Shown: piece by piece, positions 26,543-34,944 of the stretch
Layout: every line of letters begins with the position of its first letter
Position numbering within the stretch: the first letter of the stretch is position 1
DNA from: Pseudomonadota bacterium
Lineage (GTDB): Bacteria; Pseudomonadota; Alphaproteobacteria; Sphingomonadales; Sphingomonadaceae
Assembly (NCBI GenBank): GCA_963205265.1
Contig: CAUJJI010000041.1
Location: 1 to 53,471, forward strand
Direction of reading: 5' to 3'
Length of the DNA: 53,471 bases
The notes under the pieces: generated by a model
Told to the model about the DNA's origin: nothing
What the model saw: only the letters and a program-made list of their open reading frames with translations
Database searches by the model: none
Position numbers and translations under genes: made by a program

Positions 26543-28144
26543 ATGACGGACGGCCAAAGGGAAGGAACAGCGCCCCAGACCCGCCGGGATTTGCTGTCGA
26601 TGATCGGCAAGGTCGGCGGCGGCCTGGCCATGTACCAGGCGATGACGGCGCTGGGCCACGCCGCCGAAAGCCGGTTCATGGGGCCGCCCAAGCTCGGCGG
26701 TGCGCGGGCCGGAGCCTCGGTGCTGGTGCTCGGCGCCGGTCTTGCGGGCATGCTGGCGGCCTACGAGCTGCGCAAGGCCGGCTACAAGGTGCAGGTGCTG
26801 GAGTTCCAGAACCGGCCGGGCGGGCGCAATTACTCGGTGCGCGGCGGCGACAAGGTCGTCGAGATCGGCGGGGCGACCCAGACCTGCGGCTTCGCGCCGG
26901 GCAACTACCTCAACCCCGGCCCCTGGCGCATCCCGCACCACCACCGCACCCTGCTGCACTACTGCCAGGAGCTGGGCGTCGAGCTCGAGCCGTTCCTGCA
27001 GCTCAACCACAACACCTTCGTCCACCGCAAGACTGCCTTCGGCGGCAAGCCGCAGCGCTACAAGGAGCTGGCGGTCGACTTCAAGGGCCACGTCTCCGAG
27101 CTGCTGAGCAAGTCGCTCAACGCCGGCTCGCTCGACGACAAGGTCAGCGCCGAGGACAAGGCCCGGCTGCTCGAGGCGCTGCGCGAATGGGGCGTGCTCG
27201 ACAAGAACATGGCCTATGCCGGCAGCCTGCGCGTCTCGGGCCAGCGCGGCTTCGACAGCCCACCAGGCGGCGGACCCAACGGCGCGCCCACCGCCTCGAC
27301 GATCAACGGCCTCGGCGACGTGCTGGATTCGCACGTCTGGACGCAGATGGGCTTCTTCTTCAACTACGTCATGCAGACGACGATGTTCCAGCCCAAGGGC
27401 GGCATGGACATGATCGGCAAGGGCTTCGCCAAGGCGCTCGGCAACGCCATCCGCCTCAACACCCGGGTCACCAAGATCGCGCAGGACGACAAGGGCGTCA
27501 GCGTCGACTGGGAAGACGCGGTCACCGGTCAGAAGGGCAATTCCACTGCCGACTTCTGCGTCTGCACGATCCCGGCGACGATCCTGGGCCAGATCCCGAT
27601 CCAGGTCGCCGAGGCCAAGGTCGCGGCGATCAAGGCGCTGCCCTACAGCAATCCGATGAAGATCGGCATCGAGATGAAGCGCCGGTTCTGGGAGGAAGAC
27701 TACTCGATCTACGGCGGCCACAGCTTCACCGACCAGGCGATCGGCGTCCTGTCCTACCCCAACTACGATTTCTTCACCCGGAAGCCGGGCGTCCTCGTCG
27801 CCTTCTCCAGCGGTACCGGCGGCTACGAGCTGGTCGGCATGACTCCCGAGCAGCGCATCGAGGCGGTGCTGGCGCAGGGATCGGTGTTCCACCCGGCCGA
27901 ATTCCGCAAGGAGTTCGCCACCGGAACGTCTTTCGCCTGGTCGCGCATGCCCTGGATCCTCGGCTCCTGCGCGCGCTGGACCGAGGAGACGCGGGCGCAA
28001 CACTACCAGAACCTGGTCTCGATCGACGGACGCATCGTCCTCGCCGGCGAGCACGCCTCGCACCTGGGATGCTGGATGGAGGGAGCGCTGCTCTCCTCGC
28101 TCGACGCGATCACGCGCCTGCACCAGCGCGCCCTGGCGGCCTGA
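26543..28144 (+). CDS. Tat-type flavin monoamine oxidase family protein (first copy)
   Basis: A 533-residue FAD enzyme of the monoamine/L-amino-acid oxidase family. TRRDLLSMIG (Arg14-Arg15) with a following hydrophobic stretch looks like a Tat signal. The dinucleotide motif VLGAGLAG is near 62-69, with RPGGRNYSVRGG at 91-102; the C-terminal FAD/aromatic-cage segment is HASHLGCWMEGALLSSLDA. It would oxidise an amine to an imine in the periplasm. Sixteen bases separate it from a close paralogue, and two cytochrome c genes follow, so I infer a dehydrogenase using cytochrome c, as NicA2 does with CycN. Substrate cannot be read from sequence. Confidence 0.88.
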   Translation: MTDGQREGTAPQTRRDLLSMIGKVGGGLAMYQAMTALGHAAESRFMGPPKLGGARAGASVLVLGAGLAGMLAAYELRKAGYKVQVLEFQNRPGGRNYSVRGGDKVVEIGGATQTCGFAPGNYLNPGPWRIPHHHRTLLHYCQELGVELEPFLQLNHNTFVHRKTAFGGKPQRYKELAVDFKGHVSELLSKSLNAGSLDDKVSAEDKARLLEALREWGVLDKNMAYAGSLRVSGQRGFDSPPGGGPNGAPTASTINGLGDVLDSHVWTQMGFFFNYVMQTTMFQPKGGMDMIGKGFAKALGNAIRLNTRVTKIAQDDKGVSVDWEDAVTGQKGNSTADFCVCTIPATILGQIPIQVAEAKVAAIKALPYSNPMKIGIEMKRRFWEEDYSIYGGHSFTDQAIGVLSYPNYDFFTRKPGVLVAFSSGTGGYELVGMTPEQRIEAVLAQGSVFHPAEFRKEFATGTSFAWSRMPWILGSCARWTEETRAQHYQNLVSIDGRIVLAGEHASHLGCWMEGALLSSLDAITRLHQRALAA

Positions 28145-28159
28145 CCGGAGGAAACGACC

Positions 28160-29749
28160 ATGACCGAAGACACCCTGCCCACTCGCCGCCAGCTGTTCGA
28201 GATGATCGGCAAGGCCGGCGGCGCCATCGCCATGTACCAGGCGATGACCGTGCTCGGCCATGCCGCCGAGACCCAGTTCAAGGGGCCGCCGATGCTCTCG
28301 GGCGCGCGCAAGGGCGCCAGCGTGCTGGTGCTCGGCGCCGGGCTGGCCGGCATGGTCGCCGCCTACGAGCTGCGCAAGGCCGGCTACAAGGTGCAGATTC
28401 TCGAGTACCAGGACCGCCCCGGCGGCCGGAACTATTCGGTGCGCGGCGGCGACAAGATCGTCGAGGTCGGCGGAGCAACGCAGACCTGCCAGTTCGCTCC
28501 CGGCAACTACCTCAATCCCGGCCCCTGGCGCATCCCGCACCATCACCGCACGCTGCTGCACTACTGCAAGCAGTTCGGCGTCGAGCTCGAGCCGTTCATC
28601 CAGCTCAACCACAACGCCTTCGTCCACAACAGCAAGGCCTTCGGCGGCAAGCCGCAGCGCTACAAGGAGCTGGCGGTCGACTTCAAGGGCCACGTCGCCG
28701 AACTGCTCGGCAAGTCGCTGAACACGGGGGCGCTCGACGACAAGGTGACGGCCGAGGACAAGGCCCGGCTGCTCGAGGCGCTGCGCGAATGGGGCCTGCT
28801 CGACAAGAACATGGCCTATGCCGCCAGCCTGCGCGTCTCCGGCCAGCGCGGCTACGACCGCGCTCCCGGCGGCGGCGTAGGCGGAGCGCCGACGCCGTCG
28901 GCGATCAACGGCCTGCCCGACCTGCTGGATTCGCACGTCTGGACGCAGATGAACTTCTATTTCGGCTATGTCATGCAGACAACGATGTTCCAGCCCAAGG
29001 GCGGCATGGACATGATCGGCAAGGGCTTCGCCAAGCAGGTCGGCGATCTCATCACCTACAACGCCAGGGTCGTGAAGCTGGCGCAGAACGGCAAGGGCGT
29101 CACCGCCACCTGGGAGGATACCAGGACCGGCGCCACCGCGACCGCCTCGGCCGACTGGTGCGTCTGCACGATCCCGCCGCCGGTGCTCAGCCAGCTCGAG
29201 CTGCAGGCGGGCGACAAGCTCAAGGCCGCGATCAGGGCCGTGCCGTTCAGCCCGCAGTGTAAGATCGGCCTGGAGATGAAAAGCCGGTTCTGGGAAGAGA
29301 ACTATTCGATCTACGGCGGCCACAGCTTCACCGACCAGACGATCGGGCTGATCTCCTATCCCAACGACAAGATGCACCAGGATGGGCCCGCGGTCCTGCT
29401 CGGCGCTTTCGCCAACGAGGCGAACGGGCTGATCCTGGCGGGGATGACGCCCGAGCAGCGGATCGAGACCGCGCTGCAGCAGGGCGCGGTGTTCCATCCG
29501 GCGGAATACCGCAGCGAGTTCCTGAACGGCGTCGCCGTGTCCTGGCCGCGCATGCCGTGGATCCTGGGCTGCACCTCGCGCTGGACCGACGAGAATCGCG
29601 CCGCGCATTACCAGAACCTCGTCGCGCTCGACGGCCGCATCGTCCTCGCCGGGGAGCATGCGTCCTACTACGGCGGCTGGATGGAAGGCTCGCTGCTGTC
29701 GGGCATCGATGCGATAACCCGGATCCACCAGCGGGCGCTTGCTGCATGA
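28160..29749 (+). CDS. Tat-type flavin monoamine oxidase family protein (second copy)
   Basis: A 529-residue paralogue of the preceding gene; long stretches are identical. It has TRRQLFEMIG (Arg9-Arg10) as a Tat-like signal, the FAD motif VLGAGLAG and RPGGRNYSVRGG, and the end HASYYGGWMEGSLLSGIDA. Differences are concentrated in a loop near 395-420 and around the C-terminal cage (CW in the first copy, GW here), which suggests shifted substrate choice. GGAGGAAACGACC precedes the ATG. Its stop overlaps the start of the cytochrome c gene, the strongest sign of functional pairing in the cluster. Confidence 0.88.
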   Translation: MTEDTLPTRRQLFEMIGKAGGAIAMYQAMTVLGHAAETQFKGPPMLSGARKGASVLVLGAGLAGMVAAYELRKAGYKVQILEYQDRPGGRNYSVRGGDKIVEVGGATQTCQFAPGNYLNPGPWRIPHHHRTLLHYCKQFGVELEPFIQLNHNAFVHNSKAFGGKPQRYKELAVDFKGHVAELLGKSLNTGALDDKVTAEDKARLLEALREWGLLDKNMAYAASLRVSGQRGYDRAPGGGVGGAPTPSAINGLPDLLDSHVWTQMNFYFGYVMQTTMFQPKGGMDMIGKGFAKQVGDLITYNARVVKLAQNGKGVTATWEDTRTGATATASADWCVCTIPPPVLSQLELQAGDKLKAAIRAVPFSPQCKIGLEMKSRFWEENYSIYGGHSFTDQTIGLISYPNDKMHQDGPAVLLGAFANEANGLILAGMTPEQRIETALQQGAVFHPAEYRSEFLNGVAVSWPRMPWILGCTSRWTDENRAAHYQNLVALDGRIVLAGEHASYYGGWMEGSLLSGIDAITRIHQRALAA

Positions 29750-30192
29750 TTCGTGCGTCGAAGGCCGCATTCATTTCCAGCGCGGTTGCGGCATTCCTTG
29801 CGGCAGCGGCAGGCGACGCCCAGGACGCTCCGGGCAGCGGCCCGACCAGCGTCGCCGTGTCCGACGAAGGGCGCAAGATCTACGAGCAGATCTGCCAGGC
29901 CTGCCACCTCGCCGATGCCAAGGGCGGCGGCGGCGCCGGTGCGGTGATCCCCGCCCTGGCCGGCAACCGGAATCTCGAGGATCCGAAGTTCATGATCGAG
30001 GTGCTGATGAAGGGCCGCGGCGGCATGCCGTGGTTCAACGACATCCTGACTCCCTCCCAGATGGCCGCGGTGATCAATTACGTCCGCACCCATTTCAACC
30101 AGTTCAAGGGAACCGTCGGCGAAGCCGATGTCGCCGCTTTCGCTGCGGCCGCCGGCAAGCCCGACCGTGCGGAATGCGTGACATGCGAGTGA
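29746..30192 (+). CDS. Exported c-type cytochrome
   Basis: A 148-residue protein with a signal peptide (about 1-26) and one heme-c site CQACH (Cys50, Cys53, His54). The likely axial Met is in GRGGMPWF, and a C-terminal helix reads QMAAVINYVRTHF. The protein ends with a second Cys pair (CVTC) without the His, so it is not a heme site; a disulfide is possible. The ATG overlaps the amine oxidase stop (ATGA). Expected role: accept electrons from the reduced flavin and pass them to the terminal oxidase. Confidence 0.87.
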   Translation: MIRASKAAFISSAVAAFLAAAAGDAQDAPGSGPTSVAVSDEGRKIYEQICQACHLADAKGGGGAGAVIPALAGNRNLEDPKFMIEVLMKGRGGMPWFNDILTPSQMAAVINYVRTHFNQFKGTVGEADVAAFAAAAGKPDRAECVTCE

Positions 30193-30303
30193 CGAAGGCG
30201 ACGGTGGAACCCGGGCGGGGCGATGCACCGCCGCTCTCTCTCTCTCGATCGGGGAGCGAGCCTGCGGGTTCGATCGCGTGCAGGAAGGAGCGGTGACGGA
30301 AGC

Positions 30304-30690
30304 GTGTTGAAGCGACAGCTATGGGGATTGGTCGGCGCCGCGGCCGCGGTACTTGCGGTGGACGGCGCGCATGCCGCCGGCGGCGACGCCAAGGCCGGCG
30401 AGAAGGTCTTCGTCCAGTGCAAGGTCTGCCACAAGATCGATGCGAGCGGCAGTTCGGGCGTCGGTCCCAATCTCAACAAGGTAGCCGGACGCAAGTCGGG
30501 CACGCTCCCGGGCTTCAAGTACTCGCCGGCCATGGTCGCGGCAAAACGGGTATGGACCGATGCCGCGCTCGATGCCTATCTCGCCGCCCCGGCCAAGGCG
30601 ATGCCCGGCAACCGCATGCCTTACGCCGGGCTGAGCAATCCGGCCGACCGCCGCAACGTCATCGCCTACATAAAGTCGATGGCGCGGTGA
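30304..30690 (+). CDS. Class I c-type cytochrome (c2/c550-like)
   Basis: A 128-residue soluble periplasmic cytochrome: signal peptide to about residue 24, heme site CKVCH (39-43), GPNLNKVAGRKSG loop, and axial Met in KAMPGNRMPYAGL, the usual class I arrangement. The start is GTG at 30304 or TTG at 30307. It is the second cytochrome in the cluster, 111 bases after the first. It may relay electrons from the first to a cytochrome oxidase, or serve one of the two amine oxidases. Confidence 0.87.
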   Translation: MLKRQLWGLVGAAAAVLAVDGAHAAGGDAKAGEKVFVQCKVCHKIDASGSSGVGPNLNKVAGRKSGTLPGFKYSPAMVAAKRVWTDAALDAYLAAPAKAMPGNRMPYAGLSNPADRRNVIAYIKSMAR

Positions 30691-30701
30691 GGCACGGCGC
30701 G

Positions 30702-31796
30702 ATGGATCGCCTGATCCGCAGCATCCTGCTTCTCGCCGTGTCGCTGCTGGCATCCTGCTCGGCGGCCAAGGAGGAGCGCAAGCGGCCACCGCCGATGGTG
30801 CACGCGGCGCCGGTCAAGCGGCATCTCTTCACCGACGTGATCAAGTCGGAAGGCACGGCCCGCGCCAACGAGCAGGTCATCATCGCGTCCAACGTCACCG
30901 AGCGGGTGGAGCGCGTCCTGTTCACCGACGGCATGGCCGTGCGACGCGGGCAGCTGCTGGCGGTGCTGACCCAGGGCCAGGAAAACGCCGCACTGCGCGG
31001 CGCCAACGCTTCCGAAAAGCAGGCGGCGGCGCAATACCAGCGGATCAAGAGCCTGTTCGACCGGGGCTTCGCCACGCGCGCCCAGCTCGACCTGCAGCTG
31101 GCCGCGGCAGAGGGCGCGCGCGCCGATGCCTCCGAAGCCCAGGCGGCGATCGCCGACCGCATGATCCGCGCGCCTTTCGCCGGGGTGACCGGCCTTCGCG
31201 TCATATCGGCGGGCGCCATCGTCTCGGCGGGAACGCCGCTGGTGACGATCAGCGACATCACGCGGATCAAGCTCGACTTCACCGTGCCCGAAACCCAGCT
31301 CGCGGGTATCGCCGTCGGCCAGAACGTCGATGCGACCTCGGCTGCCTATCCCGGCGAACTGTTCCAGGGTCGCATCACCAGCATCGACCCGGTGATCGAT
31401 CCCAACAGCCGCGCAGTCATGGTCCGGGCGCTGCTGCCCAATCCCGGCTCGCGGCTGAAGCCCGGCATGCTGCTGTCGGTGACGGTCAAGCGCAGCTCGC
31501 GCCTGGTCGATGCCGTTCCCGAGCTCGCCGTCGTCGGCAACGGCGAGGAGCGCTCGGTCTTCGTCGTCGGTCCCGGCGGCAAGGCCAGGCAGGTGACGGT
31601 GAAGACCGGCCTGCGCGATAACGGCCTGATCGAAGTCACCGGCCTGCCGGCCGGCGCCAAGGTGATCGACGAAGGCGTGCTCAAGGTTTCCGACGGCATG
31701 ATGGTGCGCCTGCCCAAGCCGAAAGGCGGTGCGGGCGGCAATGGCGGTAATGGCGGCAGGGGCAAGCCCGGCGGACAGGCGGCACCGGCATCATGA
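30702..31796 (+). CDS. RND efflux periplasmic adaptor (lipoprotein)
   Basis: A 364-residue membrane-fusion protein linking an RND pump to an outer-membrane channel. The lipobox LASC puts the lipidated Cys at residue 19. Barrel-sandwich and hairpin segments (ARANEQVIIASNVTERVERV, AQLDLQLAAAEGAR, RAPFAGVTGLRVISAGA) and the beta-barrel (PNPGSRLKPGMLLSVTV) are in normal order. It ends in a Gly/Asn-rich tail. The ATG follows the cytochrome stop by eleven bases and its stop overlaps the permease start, so the pump belongs to the amine-oxidase transcript. Confidence 0.92.
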   Translation: MDRLIRSILLLAVSLLASCSAAKEERKRPPPMVHAAPVKRHLFTDVIKSEGTARANEQVIIASNVTERVERVLFTDGMAVRRGQLLAVLTQGQENAALRGANASEKQAAAQYQRIKSLFDRGFATRAQLDLQLAAAEGARADASEAQAAIADRMIRAPFAGVTGLRVISAGAIVSAGTPLVTISDITRIKLDFTVPETQLAGIAVGQNVDATSAAYPGELFQGRITSIDPVIDPNSRAVMVRALLPNPGSRLKPGMLLSVTVKRSSRLVDAVPELAVVGNGEERSVFVVGPGGKARQVTVKTGLRDNGLIEVTGLPAGAKVIDEGVLKVSDGMMVRLPKPKGGAGGNGGNGGRGKPGGQAAPAS

Positions 31797-34700
31797 TGCT
31801 GTCCGACCTCTCGGTCCGGCGTCCGGTCGTCGCGGCCGTGGTGGCGGTGCTGATGACGATCGTCGGCATCGTCGCCTTCATCAACATCCCGGTGCGCGAA
31901 TATCCCGATACCGATCCGCCGGTGGTGTCGATCTCCACCACCTACACCGGCGCCAGCTCGCAGGTGATCGAGAACCGCATCACCCAGCCGCTCGAGGACC
32001 GCCTGGCCGGAGTCGAGGGGATCGAGACGATCTCCTCGCGCTCGATGGACGGGCGTTCGGATATCACCATCGAGTTCCGTCCCGGCCGCGACATCGACGC
32101 CGCCGCCAACGACGTGCGCGACCGCGTCTCGGGCGCGGTCGGCGACTTGCCCGAGGATGCCCTGCCGCCGGAAGTGCGCAAGGTCGATGCCGATGCGCAG
32201 CCGATCATCTTCTTCTTCGTGCGGGCACCGAGCTGGGATCCGATCAAGCTCGGCGAATTCGTCGACCGGGTGGTGATCGACCGGCTGTCGACCGTCGACG
32301 GGGTCGCATCGATCAATGCGCCGGGCCTCGCCCGCCCGTCGATGCGCGTCTGGCTGAACCCCGGCCGGCTGGCCGCCTACCGGCTGACGCCGAAGGACGT
32401 CGAGACGGCGCTGCGCACGCAGAACGTCGAGTTGCCCGCCGGCCGCATCGAGGCGGTCGAGCAGAACGTCTCGCTGCGGGTGAACCGCAGCTTCACGACG
32501 CCCGCCGACTTCCGCTCACTGGTGATCGGGCGCGGGCCCGACGGCTATCTCGTCCGGCTCGGCGACGTCGCCCGGGTCGAGGAAGGGCCGGAAAATCCCT
32601 ATTCGACGTTCCGCTTCAACGGCGAGCAGGGGGTCGGCCTCGGCGTCGTGCGCCAGTCCGGCGCCAACCAGCTCGAAGTCGCGCGCGCAGTGAAGGCCGA
32701 AGTCGAGAACCTCAAGAAGGAGCTGCCGCCGGGCGTCGAGTTGCTGACCGGCAGCGATACCTCGCTGTTCATCGAGCAGGCGATCAAGGGCGTCTACGAG
32801 ACCCTGGTCGAAGCCGCCCTGCTCGTCACCGTCGTCATCTTCCTGTTCCTGGGATCCTGGCGGGCGACGTTCATTCCGGCGATCACCGTGCCGATCTGCC
32901 TCATCACGACTTTCGCCGCGCTCTGGGTGATGGGCTATTCGATCAACCTGCTGACGCTGCTGGCCATGGTCCTGGCCATCGGCCTTGTCGTCGACGACGC
33001 CATCGTCGTGCTGGAGAACGTCCACCACCGGATCGAGGAAGGCGAGCCGCCGCTGCTCGCCGCTTTCGCCGGCGCTCGCCAGGTCGGCTTCGCGGTGATC
33101 GCGACGACGCTGGTGGTCTGCGCGGTCTTCGTGCCGGTGATGTTCCTCGCCGGCCAGACCGGCCTGCTGTTCCGCGAGCTGGCCGTGGCGATGATCGCGG
33201 CGGTGGGCATTTCGGGCTTCCTGGCGCTGACGCTGACGCCGATGCTGTGCTCGAAGCTGCTGCGCTCCACCCCGCGCACCGGCTTTTCCGCCCGCATCGA
33301 GACGACGCTGGACCGCTTCGCCGCCGCCTATGCCCGCGCTCTCGACGCGGTGCTGGCGCGCTGGCTGCCGTTCGTCCTGGCGACCGGCGCGGTGCTGCTG
33401 GTCTCGGGCTTCCTGTTCACCCGGCTGGAAAGCGAACTGGTTCCGCCGGAGGATGCCGGCGTCGTCGACGTCCGGCTCTCGGCTCCCGAAGGGACCGGCT
33501 ATGCCGAGCTGAACCGCTTCGTGGCCCAGGCCGAGAAGCTGGTCATGCCGATGGTCGGCACGGGCGCGGTGCGCGGCATGAATGCCCGCATACCCTCCGG
33601 CCAGGGCGCCTCGGAGGATTTCAATTCATCCAACATGGTGGTGTTCCTGCGCCATTGGGACGACCGCACCGAGACCTCGCAGGACGTCGTCACCCAGATC
33701 AACCGCAAGCTCGGCCAGCTTGCCGCGCTGCGCGGCAATGCGGTGGTCCGTTCCTCGCTCAATCGCGGCCGCGGGCAGCCGATCAACTTCGTCATCGCCG
33801 GCACCAACTACAGCGACCTCGCCCGCGCCCGCGACCGCATCATGGCCGCGGCCCGCGAGAATCCGGGCATCGTCAATCTCGATGCCGACTATGTCGAGAC
33901 CAAGCCGCAGATGCTGATCAACGTCGACCGGCAGCGCGCTGGCGACATGGGCATCTCGGTCGACGACATCAGCCAGGCGCTGCAGTCGCTGATGGGCTCG
34001 CGCCGCGTCTCCACCTTCGTGCGCGACGGCGAGGAATATCGCGTCATCGTCCAGGCCGACGCGGCCGACCGCAACAGCGAGGCCCGGCTGGCGAGCGTCT
34101 ATGTCCGCGCGCGCAGCGGGGCGATCGTGCCGCTGTCGAACCTCGTCAGCCTGCGCGAGAGCGCGACCGCGCGCGAACTCGGCCGGTTCAACAAGCTGCG
34201 CGCGATCACTCTGCAGGGCAGCATCGCGCCGGGCTATACGCTCGGTGCGGCGCTCAGCTTCCTCGAGGACCAGGCGAGCGCTTCCCCCGAAGTCATCGCC
34301 GTCGGCTACCGCGGCGAAAGCCTGTCGTTCCGGCAGACCGGCGGGTCGATCTGGGTGGTGTTCGGCATCACCGTACTGGTCATCTACCTGCTGCTGGCGG
34401 CGCAGTTCGAAAGCTTCATCCACCCGGCCGTCATCATCTCGGCGGTACCGCTGGCCGTCTCGGGCGGGGTGCTCGGACTATGGCTCTGCGGCATGACCGT
34501 GAACCTCTACAGCCAGATCGGCATCGTCATGCTGGTCGGACTGTCGGCCAAGAACGGCGTGCTGATCATCGAATATGCCAACCAGCTCCGCGACAAGGGG
34601 AAGAGCGTGGAAGAGGCCGTGCGCGAAGCCTCGGTGCGCCGCTTGCGGCCGATCGTCATGACCTCGCTGGCGACGGTCGCCGGCGCCGTGCCGCTGGCCA

Positions 34701-34915
34701 TCGCCTCGGGCGCCGGCGCGGGTGCGCGCTCGGCGATCGGCGTGGTCATCGTCTTCGGCGTCACCCTGGCGACAGGCGTTACCCTGTTCGTCGTGCCGCT
34801 GCTCTACCGCTGGCTGGCGCCGCATACTTCCTCGCCGCAGACCATCAGCCACATGCTGGGCGTGCTGCTGAAGCGCAAGCCCGGCGCCGAGCCCGAGCTG
34901 GCGCCTGCGGAGTAG
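31793..34915 (+). CDS. RND efflux permease
   Basis: A 1040-residue inner-membrane proton-driven exporter of the HAE-1/AcrB type with the usual twelve helices and two large periplasmic loops. Signatures include PVVAAVVAVLMTIVGIVAF, the proton-relay region GLVVDDAIVVLENVHH in helix 4, and GIVMLVGLSAKNGVLIIEYA in helix 10. Its ATG overlaps the adaptor stop. No outer-membrane channel gene follows; the TolC-like gene at 14927-16420 could supply it. In this context it may remove aldehydes or other products of amine oxidation, though general drug efflux is equally possible. Confidence 0.94.
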   Translation: MMLSDLSVRRPVVAAVVAVLMTIVGIVAFINIPVREYPDTDPPVVSISTTYTGASSQVIENRITQPLEDRLAGVEGIETISSRSMDGRSDITIEFRPGRDIDAAANDVRDRVSGAVGDLPEDALPPEVRKVDADAQPIIFFFVRAPSWDPIKLGEFVDRVVIDRLSTVDGVASINAPGLARPSMRVWLNPGRLAAYRLTPKDVETALRTQNVELPAGRIEAVEQNVSLRVNRSFTTPADFRSLVIGRGPDGYLVRLGDVARVEEGPENPYSTFRFNGEQGVGLGVVRQSGANQLEVARAVKAEVENLKKELPPGVELLTGSDTSLFIEQAIKGVYETLVEAALLVTVVIFLFLGSWRATFIPAITVPICLITTFAALWVMGYSINLLTLLAMVLAIGLVVDDAIVVLENVHHRIEEGEPPLLAAFAGARQVGFAVIATTLVVCAVFVPVMFLAGQTGLLFRELAVAMIAAVGISGFLALTLTPMLCSKLLRSTPRTGFSARIETTLDRFAAAYARALDAVLARWLPFVLATGAVLLVSGFLFTRLESELVPPEDAGVVDVRLSAPEGTGYAELNRFVAQAEKLVMPMVGTGAVRGMNARIPSGQGASEDFNSSNMVVFLRHWDDRTETSQDVVTQINRKLGQLAALRGNAVVRSSLNRGRGQPINFVIAGTNYSDLARARDRIMAAARENPGIVNLDADYVETKPQMLINVDRQRAGDMGISVDDISQALQSLMGSRRVSTFVRDGEEYRVIVQADAADRNSEARLASVYVRARSGAIVPLSNLVSLRESATARELGRFNKLRAITLQGSIAPGYTLGAALSFLEDQASASPEVIAVGYRGESLSFRQTGGSIWVVFGITVLVIYLLLAAQFESFIHPAVIISAVPLAVSGGVLGLWLCGMTVNLYSQIGIVMLVGLSAKNGVLIIEYANQLRDKGKSVEEAVREASVRRLRPIVMTSLATVAGAVPLAIASGAGAGARSAIGVVIVFGVTLATGVTLFVVPLLYRWLAPHTSSPQTISHMLGVLLKRKPGAEPELAPAE

Positions 34916-34944
34916 CGCGGCCGGTCGAGGCAGAATCGAGCGAG

